A stretch of DNA of 64,000 nt, taken from assembly GCA_018398585.1 (NCBI GenBank), contig JAGTTD010000015.1:7693001-7757000 (forward strand), given 5' to 3'. Made by a program: the position numbers and the translations under genes. How positions within the stretch are numbered: the stretch's first letter is position 1; every line of letters starts with the position of its first letter. A model generated the notes under the pieces. That model was not told where the DNA came from, searched no databases, and saw only the letters and a program-made list of their open reading frames with translations. This document shows, one piece after another, positions 1-10,800 of this stretch. The stretch comes from Simmondsia chinensis (Eukaryota > Streptophyta > Magnoliopsida > Caryophyllales > Simmondsiaceae).

Positions 1-1165
1 GTACTAAACGATCAATCGGCCTAATTTACACCCGCGGGTATAATAGAGAGGGGGAGACCTAATTTAAGGATCTTTTGGAAGCATCTCCTCTCCTCCTCTC
101 CATCCCGAAGCCGCTATGAGATCCAAGGGGTTCTCAAACACCGAAGCGCAGGTGATCGGAGTGCTAGAAGGATCAAAGCTTGGATCAACATCAACGCAAA
201 TTGAGGGAGTCTCAATTTCCTTTTTTCTATTGTTTCTTTCTGTATTGATTTTAATAATGTGTAAAACTTCTATGGAGGAATAAACTCTTTAGTTTAGGCA
301 TGAAGGATGGCTAGTCATCTGTATCCCAGATTTATATTATACTTTTGACAATAGTTTTGTTATGTTGTTTACGCATCCCTGTACAGGGAGTTTATTATTG
401 TTGTTTGGTTTTCTTTGTGTGTGCTTGTAGCCATGATGAGATCTCCAAATTATTAGCGTTCGTTTACGAGCTTGTAGCCTAGACCATAACATAACTAGTT
501 TTTCACGTGTGGTCAAGATTGAGGTTGTACCCAACCTTGAACACAATCTTTTGTATAAATTAATATTTAATTAGAAGTGAGAAAGAAATTTGTTAGTGCT
601 ATTGAGATAACATGCTACATCTAATGTGATAATATAGGTTATGCCCTCAGACTAGTTCATTACCCTAATTCCTAACTTAATTATTAATTTAGGTTTAATA
701 TTGAATTGGGAGCATAAAAGGAATTAAGTAGTGCTAATGAGATAACATATGCTACACATAAGGTGATATGATAGGTTAGGCCTTTAGACTAGTTTGTTAT
801 CCTAAGCCCTAGTTTAAATATTAGCCCAAGCTTAGTGCTTGTTGTCTAAACCTCCTAAATCATTGTCATAGTACAATATAATAACGGGATACGAGTAAAA
901 GTACCATGAATTCATTCTCTAAACTAACCTCAATCGAATTGACATCTTTAACTTACGACTTTCTCTAGTTAATTGTCTAAACAATCAACCAAAAACCAAA
1001 ATTCCAATCGCTCGATAATAACGAAATCTGACTTAACTCTGATTCCCTGTGGATACAACCCGTATACCCCATTTAGCTACAATGAGTTAGTACGCTTGCG
1101 AGTACATGGTTTTAAAACACTCTTTAAAACACATAAGTATAGGTTGATCTCTCTTGAGTCCCTAA
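1..1165 (+). repeat. LTR-like dispersed repeat, copy A (partial)
   Basis: This stretch is the most diverged of three copies of one repeat; the others end the two tandem units at about 41590-42628 and 48545-49687. Shared landmarks in the same order are a TATA-like box (near 39-45 here), the phrase gagacctaattt, a run around 'gtagccatg', a 'gtgctattgagataa' segment, and a closing 'ctgtggata' near 1050. A TATA box followed by about 1 kb of leader-like sequence suggests the R-U5 part of a Ty3/gypsy LTR. That class is an inference, because no primer-binding site or coding domain follows. The short open frames inside are not genes. Confidence 0.55.
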
Positions 1166-1188
1166 ACCATATATATATATATATGCAT

Positions 1189-1391
1189 GGTGAATATCAA
1201 ATGAGAGTATTTGACTATAGTGAGATATGAGAGCTTAAATCTCAGCCACTGAATTTAAAATGAAGGGGAGAGAGTGAGAGTTTTTAGGACATTTTTATAT
1301 GTGCAATCTCAGCCCTTCATTTTGAATTCAGTGGCTGAGATTTTAGCTCTCATATCTCACCATAGTCAAATACTCTTATTTGATATTCACC
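1189..1391. mobile_element. Hairpin MITE inserted in a TA microsatellite
   Basis: The two arms, 1189-1267 and 1313-1391, are reverse complements over about 79 bases with few mismatches, and a 45-base spacer separates them. The ends read GGTGAATATCAAATGAGAG and its complement. The element sits between two TA runs (about 1171-1184 and 1393-1405), followed by a TG run to about 1430. A non-coding 203-bp element with long inverted repeats and a TA-rich target is typical of MITEs, perhaps Tc1/mariner-like. The superfamily is uncertain because the target duplication is hidden in the TA repeat. Confidence 0.8.
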
Positions 1392-1392
1392 C

Positions 1393-1430
<38 letters not shown>
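1393..1430. repeat. (TA)n(TG)n microsatellite
   Basis: A TA run passes directly into about twelve TG dinucleotides. It borders the hairpin MITE and probably provided its TA target. Confidence 0.9.
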
Positions 1431-1431
<1 letters not shown>

Positions 1432-1559
1432 TGAACACTTGAGTTCTGTTTCTTGATAGTGTTGAAAAACAAATTTGTTTCTTGATAGATCCTTAGTTGT
1501 TGCTAAACCAGCATTTATAACCTACCACGAGAACACCTTAATAATTTCACGAGTTTCGA

Positions 1560-2930
1560 TTTTCCCATTCGAAGTTGTGAGCTAGCCATGTTGCTGATTT
1601 TACACTACAATTCCTTGATGCAATTTATCTCCCAGCTATCCTTGATTCCACTCCTTGGGATTAGGCAACCCTAAATAATCACAAACATTATGCGAAAGGA
1701 TTTTTCTCTAAGCATTCCATCCTATTCCCTAGTTCTAGTAAAATTGGCCACCTTAAAATTCAAATCCTTGAAACTATAATTGTCATGAGTTAACTAGTCT
1801 AAAGACTTACTGGAACACTACCTATCATACCAAAAGCTGATGGACCTATTATCCTCAACCTCCCACCCCAAACTTTTGCCAAGGTTTCCCTAGCCCTTAA
1901 AATATTTTTCCAAGCTACTGAGTCATGCTTTTTCGGGCCATACGAGAAAAAGCATCCTTACATGTTAACTATTAAGTAGAGACTAATTTTACCCAAATAT
2001 TGTTTAGGCTTGTTAACACCTTCCAACTTAGTTTATAAAGAAAAAGTCATGTTTACTGCCTCCATTTTCCGAAGTCCCAATCCTCACTCAATTTTAGGCC
2101 TACATAATTTATCCCACACCATCTTACACATTCCAATTTAATTTTCATCCTTCTTCTAAAAGAAATTCTTGCTAAGATATCCCATCCTTTGACGTTTCTT
2201 TTTTGGAATTCCAAAATACTGTATATGGGCCTAAAGTGCCTTCAAGGTTTAATCAAAATTGCACTGATCTACCTTTTTTTGTTGTTGATAATTAGCGATA
2301 TAGTCTCAATATAAAAAAGATAACTCATACAAACTAAATTGACTTAATCCATGTAAAAGTGGGGATCAAAAAATAAACAAAAGTAATACAACAATCCAAA
2401 ACGGATTATAAGACAGTTACAAGCAAAAACCATCAGGAACTATAAGACTTCAACCATCATTGGAAATGATCCAGAATGGGCCAGGAACAGGGGGAATGAG
2501 CCATTGTGCCAAAGCTGGAGACGAGGATGACAAAATCAGGTCGACCCATATCTTAATCCATCATTGCAATCCATCCAACCACATCCGATATCATCACCAT
2601 TAAATCTCATGGGCAAATAAGCCATTGATCTTCCTGTTTTAGGAAATGTATTGGCTTTTCATGAAGCCAAACATGAGGTGAATTTATTGGTAAGCTTCTA
2701 AACAGGTCATTTATAATTTATCTAGTGTCTCTGTCAGTATTGTGAGAAAACAATACGAATGACTTATAGTGATTAACTAGCTAAACCGACTTAGAACAAC
2801 ACTTACTTAAAATATTCTTAACTTGTTTGCACACCTTCATTTTCGATTTGCAAAGGAAAGCAATCATCTATGAAAATAAGACGAGATATTCAAGGTTTTT
2901 TTTCGAAATTTTTATCCCAGTGCCCATCCT
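1560..2930 (-). pseudogene. Decayed L1-type LINE, reverse transcriptase to zf-RVT region
   Basis: Reading the - strand gives broken but recognisable LINE ORF2. Near 2900-2860 lies a degenerate F-x-DD polymerase signature followed by a Cys. Farther along is an LPMRFNG-like segment. Near 2130-2040 is the W-x-K-x-C-x-PK ... GLGLRKME motif that precedes the zf-RVT domain of plant L1 elements, and near 1900 an S-x-AWKNILRARE segment. Stops and frame changes occur throughout, so it is an old dead copy. No poly(A) tail or target duplication is visible, so the true ends are unknown. Confidence 0.72.
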
Positions 2931-3156
2931 ATGATAACTAGCTACACTTGCTAATTTTTATTTAGAAGATAAGAAGGTATAAGAATGCGCTCATAAAAAT
3001 TACAAACATTAAGGGGGAATGAATTTGAACCCCAAACTAGGTACTTGAAATTTAAGCACTACATCAAACCAACAGCTCTCGTTCTAATGTCTTTTTTCCA
3101 TAAATGGTAAGAGTACAATGATGTTGTAATGAACTACGAACTCAAGAGCTCACACT

Positions 3157-3559
3157 TAGGGGTGTAAGTGAACTATAAAGCTCGGCTCATTCAAAGCTCA
3201 AGCTGAGCCAAACCGGCTCCTGTAGCTTATCGAGTCGAACTCGAGCCTGACAAAGCCCGATCTTATAGACTTGTGAACCTAAGTGAGCATTATGTTAATA
3301 TAATTTATTAGCTTAAATATGTCAAATTGAGTTAAATTTGAGTCTAAATAAGTCAAGCCCGAGCCTAAATGACCTGAGCCTGAGACGAATCGAGCTTAAA
3401 TTGAGTTTGAATAAGCCAAAAAATTGAATGTTTAGTTTGAAGCTCACTGAGCTGGGTTTGAGCTTAACCAAGCCGATCCCAAGCCTTTGAGGAGTTGAGC
3501 TAAAGCTTGAAGTTTCCAAAACTCGCTAAACTAAATGTAAACGAGCCTCACCCCCTACC
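3157..3559. mobile_element. GAGC-rich hAT-like MITE (degenerate)
   Basis: It begins TAGGGGTGTAAGTGA and ends near a CACCCCCTA, with an interior made largely of GAGCY/RGCTC words in both orientations. The terminal GGGGTGTAA and the composition match the better-preserved copy at 20006-20280, which has an 8-bp target duplication. Here no clean duplication is visible and the right end is diverged, so the limits are approximate. There is no coding capacity. Confidence 0.6.
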
Positions 3560-4189
3560 CATGCTTGTGGGCGGGTAACCCGATGACTGGATCCAACCTA
3601 ACGCTTCCCTTCTGATTTGTTGCCATTGATATAATAATAGCTAATATTCTAGCATAGCAACGAAGGCGAGAGCAATTAGAAAGATCTTACAAATTGATGA
3701 TACCGCGCCATGGTAAAGACCACTATCCTAAAAGATGATTTCGCCGCTACTTCAGTGCACACAGTACTATAGACAGCCGTCCTCTAGGATTAAAGCGATT
3801 CTACTCTTACCGTGCACTTGTTAGTTGCTGGGAAGGAGTGCCTAAGAACTTTGCCCAACGGAAGAATATGACGAAAATGGGGGGAGAGAGAGAGAGGAGA
3901 TTGGTATATTGTGGTTCTTGCCGATGTGGTTGTTCTAAAATGGTGTAGAGTACCGGTATTTATACTAGTGCAAGGCATAAAAAAACGCTGCAATGAATCC
4001 CAACGGGTATATTTTTAATTAGCCATGAATTCCAACGGTCATAACCTTAATGGCCATAAACTGCTAGTAATGAGGATTTGTATTGGCAAATGTATAGTAA
4101 ATAGGCGTGGTAAATTACTATACGGGTTTTCCCATAAGACTCAAGTGCTTGTATCATTTTTTCAACAGCCAATAGTTCTAATCATGTTC
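3560..4189. other. Intergenic, no clear gene
   Basis: Nothing firm is visible. A GA-rich run lies at about 3882-3900, and on the - strand a TATAAATACCGG sequence near 3965-3953 could be a promoter remnant of a copia-like LTR; that is speculative. Confidence 0.3.
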
Positions 4190-4525
4190 ATAAGTTTGTT
4201 GAAATTAGCCTCTCATCTTTTATTTTATTCAAATTGATCATTCATCTTTTTAAGTTTGTTTAAATTAAGTCCCTCACATTTTCTTTTGTTCAAAATAATC
4301 TCTACTATTTTATATTATGACAAATTTGGTCCCTCATCTTTTTAATTTATACTAGTTTGGTTACTATATGAGGGACTAATTTTGTTATAAAATAAAATAC
4401 GAGGAATTATTTTGAACAAAAAAGATTATGGACTAATTTAAAAAAAGACGAGGAATTAATTTGAACAAAGTTATAAAAATAAGAGACCAATTTAAAAAAA
4501 ATAATAGATTAATTTAAACTAATTA
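4190..4525. mobile_element. Long inverted-repeat MITE upstream of URED
   Basis: The left half (about 4190-4345) and right half (about 4365-4525) are imperfect reverse complements. They share repeated phrases such as 'ggtccctcat' against 'atgagggact' and 'ttgttcaaaat' against 'ttttgaacaaa'. It is non-coding and AT-rich, with long terminal arms as in Mutator-type MITEs. Target duplications were not identified, so class and ends are tentative. Confidence 0.55.
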
Positions 4526-4538
4526 AAAAGATTAAGAG

Positions 4539-4539
<1 letters not shown>

Positions 4540-4571
<32 letters not shown>

Positions 4572-4779
4572 GTGTTTCAAGGGCTCCCGCTTAAGCGGGG
4601 TCTACGGGGTGGATATATAATCCTGCCGAGAGACTATTTTCGAGGACCCCCAACCTTATAGGATTGGCAACATGAGGACTTCCCAGGATGTCACGCATGC
4701 TGGTACTACTCTCGCCCTAGCACGCTTAACTTCAAAATTTTAATAAAATTCGGTGTATTAATGCTTGATAAATAAATCC
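4540..4779 (-). mobile_element. SINE with 5S rRNA-derived head and (TTG)n tail
   Basis: On the - strand the element starts near 4779 with sequence that follows plant 5S rRNA almost from its first base. The internal control region is clear: GAAGTTAAGCGTGC, then a GGGCGAGAGTAGTACC match near 4725-4705, then CTGGGAAGTCCTC. At about 4660 it changes to a body with a GGTTGGGGGTCCTCG stretch, where the B box of Au/TS-type tRNA-derived SINEs lies, followed by a 'gcgggagccc' segment, and ends in about ten TTG repeats (CAA on the + strand, about 4541-4571). The 5' end is only about 44 bp before the first URED start codon. No convincing target duplication was seen. Confidence 0.8.
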
Positions 4780-4822
4780 TAAAAGACTGATGGGGTTAAA
4801 AAAAACTCGAATAAAGAGTAAG

Positions 4823-7800
4823 ATGAACAGCAGCGACGCAACAGTAAACTCTAGGCTTTGGCGATCCAATGAACTAGTAAAAATGGAAACAGGAGCAGTT
4901 GTAGTGGAGAAAATCGCCGGCAAATCCACCGTTACTCGCTGCTTCTCCAAGTATCCTCTCAAATTCATCCTCCCCAACAAGGTCCCCCCTCTCTCTCTCT
5001 TCTCAAACCCTCAAATTTTCTCTTGCTTTCTCACACTATCCGGGACAATTGGGTGTTCCTGTATAATATGATCTAAATTGGAAAATATATTGAAATTTAA
5101 AAAAAAAAAAAAAGTGAAATATTAAAAGCAATGGTATAAGAGAGAAAATATGAAAAATGACATTTGATTTCATTCATGTTTATAGAATAATCTCTCCCTA
5201 GGCTGAGCCTACTGTAGTATCTACTGGGCTACCCTAATACTATAGACCCGAATACCTAATTTGTGTACGTATTATTATGACTTCAAATGTGAGTCTAGTA
5301 ATTAGAATCCAATGTAGAAGTTGTAAAACAAAAGAGGTCGATATATAAGTTTAGTGGGTTACTTCACTTAATTTCAATTAGTTTTAGGACAAACCCCACT
5401 TGTGCTTATATGTGGATCTCATGTATGCAAACTTAGGGCTTAAAAAGGCCCGGTGAAATTGACACGTCTATTACCCATTGATTTGATGCTTTTCAGGTTG
5501 GGCCCTCTAGAACTGATGCTGTTTGGATTTACACCCTTACTTATGGGGGAGGGATTGTCTCTGTAAGTCCCTGTTTTCTGTTTGTGGGTCACTACAGCTT
5601 TTGAGAAATAGTTGGTGTTTAGCAGTTTGGTTGAAATTTTGATCAGCGAAAATACCTTTTCTGAATCGTTCTTTGAATTAGCGGCGGTAATAGAAGCATG
5701 GCCAGTAGCATATGGTAACAAAATTTAATATGTTCGTGTATTATTCGGCTTAATGTACGTAAAAATTTAGTCAAAAGTTCATTGACTTATAAAAAAATTA
5801 TGTATGATTAGATTAATGTCTATGATAACTCCTTTTACAATATTGATTGAGTGGAAAGAAATGTAATCTTGACTTCTATTTGATGGTTTTACTTATAATA
5901 GCAGCAGTAAGTCTCTCGTTAGGGCTCATCCTGATGGGGTAAGGCTGCGTACATCCTACCCCTCCCAGACCCTGCGCAAGCGGGAGCCCTTGTGGCATTG
6001 GGGCTGTCGTTGTTGTTGTTGTACTTATAATAGCAGTAGTAAGATGCATGATACATAGTAAAAAGTAATGTATAAATCAATAGTTTAGGAGTTGAAGTGA
6101 TAAATTTGACAAAATATAGAATATGGATACTTAATTTAGGTATAAATATGACTATTTTCAATTAATCTTTTGATTTTTTTCTGAAAAAATATGCACACGT
6201 GTTATAAAACGTGTATTATATAGCTAACATAAATTGTTTTTTCATTCTACTGTATTATTAGCAATCATACGAAATGCCCTTTTTAAACGGGAAAATACGA
6301 ATGTGTCTCATATATCAATTATATGCGTATGTTACTAACTATATGGAAGTGGTGCCTACTAAAAATCCCATTTTGACAACACATTTTTGGAATATGGGGA
6401 CAGATCTATCCCTGCCAAGTATCATTAATATCAAAATGATTTATTTTGTTCTTTTGAGCCTAACTTGTGTAAATGTTGGAAATAGGGGGATTCCATCTTG
6501 TGTAACTTCATCATTGGAGATGGGTGCACCACAGTTTTGACCACACAGGCTTCAACAAAGGTTCTTGCTGTTCTCTTTTTTTTTTTGGGTTTTCTGCTGA
6601 GTTTTGGAAATTGAACAGAAGTAATGGGAGTTTACCATGATTCTTGTGATGGGATTTTGAAGGTATACAAATCTGTGGAGTCGAAGTGCTCGCAGCAAAT
6701 CCTGGAGGTAATAATGTTCTTCTGATTGACATCATGAACCTTGAAAGAAAATGAATCAATTAGTTACCATTAGTGGCATCGTTGGTGGGCTGTAGTTGAT
6801 AGTTTCTTAAGCAACTTTGTTAATTATGAGTGTAGTGGTTTTCCTTGTGCGAATTTGCTAATCTCTTTTGCTTCTTGTGGTCATTACCATAATCTTCATA
6901 TGCTAGGTCTTATGACTTCCCTCTGATTGTCATTATGGTGTGAAATTTCAAACTGTTGGAAGTGCTTCTATTGGTTCTTGCTGATTGCCATTCTGGTATG
7001 AAATTTTAATCCTTATGGTGGAGGCTCTTCAAAAATTACTAGCGCTGGTGGCGTTTGAGCTGTATGTGTATGTCTAGAGTTTTGTACCCTCGTTATGATG
7101 CCCCGAAGCCCAGTTTTAGCATTTACTACCTTTGAAATCTGAAATTTGATGAGATCTGTCATCTGTGTCAGGAAGCACATAGCACTTTTTGTGTAATTAA
7201 AACTTTTCTGCAACTATTAACTTGTTTGGGTATGGAAATTTTCTTATGATCGACAGGTGTATGGGCCATTGTAGCGACGAGCTTAGTGCAACTAGAAGTT
7301 TAAGAGTTCTCCATTAGAGCTTAAGAAAAGAGAAGAGAGGTGTCTAGAAGTCTTACTAAATGGGGTGTAATTTAGTCCTTGGAGGTGCTTTTATTGATAT
7401 ACAACAATTTTATAGCAGGGTGTTATATTTCAGCAATGAAATTTTATTTGAAATTTTGAGTCATGAAATCCTACTTTTGAGTAGTGCATGGGCTTGGTGT
7501 AATCATGGTATCAAATTGTTGTTTGCAATGTTGTGGGTGTTTGTTGTTGAATTGTTTAAGGGTACACAAATCTTTGAGCCGTATATTTGCTAAAATATGG
7601 ATGTATAGCACATAACTTGTTCTAATAAATAAAATACAAGGTAAATGCGTTATGGATGCCGTTAAAATATATTTCTTTTTAGCAGCCAATCGTTTCACGG
7701 CTAGCTCAAAATCTGAAAAAGTAATTGCTTTTATCTGATACCACGGTGTGAATTGATTGGTGACTATTAATTCAAATTTTTGCTAAAATAAGGCTTAAAA

Positions 7801-10800
7801 GCTGGTAATGTTCCTTCAAAAGTCCAGTGCAATTGTCAAAAGCCATTATGTAATGTTCGTGCCACCCCCTTTCCCGACACCTTGAATGCGAGGATTTGGC
7901 ATTGTGTTCAATAGTCTCGTGGAATTTTGGGGGATAAACTTTGAGGATATCCTTATGATGTGGTTTGGCTGTAGTTGTCAGAGGTATCGTGAATGAGGAA
8001 GTGAGGATGGTCTAGGATATTGGAAGAATGAAAAAGAACAACAGATAACATCCAATATAGAGTTGGCAAGAAAAACAGAAAAGAGAGCCAGAAAATTAAA
8101 GAAGTTAGTTGTGGTGGTTAATCTTCAACAACTATAATGTCATGAAGAGTCAACCAAGAAGCATGAAGATAGTAAAATAAACCAATTGTCTCCTTTTATT
8201 TCTTCTTGTTAGTGGACAGGTGCTTGTGTTAATTTTATTTGTAATCATGAGTTGGACTAAAAAGTTCTAATTTTTTTTGTTGTCGACTAGTTTTTCCTGC
8301 CTCTCTGTCCTTGACTGTTTGTTTACTGTTGATTATGTACCAGTTTCCTTCTAGCCCAAGCTGATTCATCTTTTTAAGTAAATAGGATTCAATAAATTGA
8401 GCTATGTTTATCAGGACCAGTCCGTGAAATACTTTTCCCTGTGCCTGGCACTCTTATGGTGTTGAGTCAGTCCATTAGAAATCTCTATACTATGATGCCA
8501 AGACATCCACTAAATTTTTAATTGGTAACTATCAATTGGCAGGGCTTGGATTCATAATGTTCTTGTCTAAAAGGGGAAAAGGTGGGGTCTTCTGGGGTTC
8601 ACATGAAGAAGGAACAGAAGAAAGGAAAAGAAAAGAAGTGATTTTGTCTTTTGGCTTTAACATTCATAATAATGATAGACTATTTCCTTGATGCAGCAGG
8701 CGAGAGTTGGAAGCGGCGCCCTTTTTGTTGTCATTCCAGATCCAGTCACTTGTTTTTCGACTGCACGGTATTCTCAAAAGCAAGTCTACCGGCTGCTTTC
8801 TGACTCAAACTTGATTCTTGTGGATTGGTTCATGAGTGGGCGCTATGAAAGTGGAGAAAAATGGGATTTTGGACTCTACAAGAGCACCAACAACATATTT
8901 TTTGAAGACGATCAGCCATTGTTTCTTGATACGGTATTTTTAACCCTTCTCTTATTGTTGTCATGGAGTGTTTCCTGACTTTGTACAGTCTAATTTACTT
9001 GGTAAAAATCTCCTTTTAATGGTTAAAGTTCATCACTTAACTATTTTTCGTCATTTATTCATATTAAATTCAAATACAATGTATTAAATCATAGACACTA
9101 GATGCTGAGCTATGGTGTACTTTGGGTGTCTGGTGCTGCCGCTGCCTGATAGTTGAACTATAGGATTGGATGACAGCTCCTTGCTCGTGATGTTTATTTG
9201 TTTCTACATTCTGATTTCCTTGTAACTTAATTGAACCCTCAGTATGACTATTTATTTTTCTTACTATTTTCAGCTTCTCTGGTGGGACAAAGTTCTTCTT
9301 TCACCCTAGTGCAACTGTTTGCTTATATGAAAGTGCAGCAACAAATAATTTGAAGAGAAAACATCTTCGCCCACATGGGAATGACTTTCTCTCAAGGATT
9401 GCATTTGGTAATCCAATTTCAAATAAATGCCAAAACTCACGCAGTCCTGCAAACTCCAGGTTCAAATGTATAGTGAAAAGCATCCTAGGTATCATCTTAC
9501 CAATACCAATAAGTTTTTAAGCAAAATGACAAACCATGAAAACAAGGCCTTAGAGCGTCAATCTTTAAAAGAAACAAGATGAGGTTTAAGGCCAATACCT
9601 GCATCTTCAATGAAATATTCTATGAATGAGGGCTTTTCCTATTCAAGCCTAATCAAACATCTAATGTTAGTGCATTATAACATAAATTAGGAGTAAAGTC
9701 TAGAACTATACAATGGAACACGTAAATAGGAAATTATGATACTTTAAGGCTCCGTTTGTTTCGAAGGAAAAAGAGATTCTCGGAAATGGTTTTCCTACTT
9801 TCCGTTGTTTGGCACGCACTTTTTTACGGAAAACATTTTCCAAAGTAAAAGCTTTTCCTCCCAAATGAGGAAAATATTTTCCTTTGTAAAAGAAGGGAAG
9901 TCAATGTTCCAAGTTGTTTAAAAAGTTTAGGTATACGTCGGTCATAATATGACACATTATTTCACTAATATATAGATATATTCGGTCATAATTCAGTGAA
10001 TTTTTTTCTATAATCTCATGAATTTTTTTAAAAAACATTGATATATTACAACAACAGCAGGCCCAGTGCGGCTCTCGCGTGCGCAGGGTTTGGGAGAGGT
10101 AGGATATACGCAGCCTTACCCCATCAGGGCGATACCCTAATGAGAGGGAAAAAAAATTGATATATTATATATATTATTTTAATCTTGTACCATATCAACG
10201 TTCTATGATGAAAATTAATTAGATTTTGATAAAAAATCATCAAGCTCGGTACCTGAATGATAAAATTTTGAAACATCAAGGGGCCTCATTGTATATTTTG
10301 AAATATGTAGGTTATCCGGATGATAAATGGTCAAACCTTGGGTCCCGAAGTGATAAATTTCCCATATTTTTCCAGTAAAAATAACTTCTTCATATAACTT
10401 ATAATATATAGTTTCGCTACTTTATGTTATCTTATAACGAGGTATAGTATGATTGAAGGAAGATTATTTTCTTAGAACAAATAAGCAATATTATGAGGCG
10501 GGAGCACGTTTTCCGCTGAAATAAACAATGGAAAACTTTAATTGGAATTTGATTTTCCTTGGAAAACCTTTTCCTAAGGAAAATGTTTTCCGGGGGAAAA
10601 GTACTTCCCCTGAAACAAACAGAGCCTAAATTTCATTGATATGAAGTGAGGTATGCTGTCCTTTCCACTCCGCAAGAAGTGCAGATAGCGTCTCAAATTC
10701 TTTCAGTTGTGCATCACAACATCCCACGCTTTCGGATATGAGTTTGGGTAAACTCAGTCTCGAACATTGCCTAAGCTCATCCAAAACCTGTTATTAGTAG

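Noticed and set aside
973..1456. Two open frames as host genes
   Set aside because: They lie in the LTR-like repeat and the arms of the hairpin MITE, and begin or end in simple repeats.
4660..4779. Possible functional 5S rRNA gene (- strand)
   Set aside because: Several changes from plant 5S, no T-run terminator after the 3' end, not in a tandem array, and fused to a SINE body with a TTG tail.
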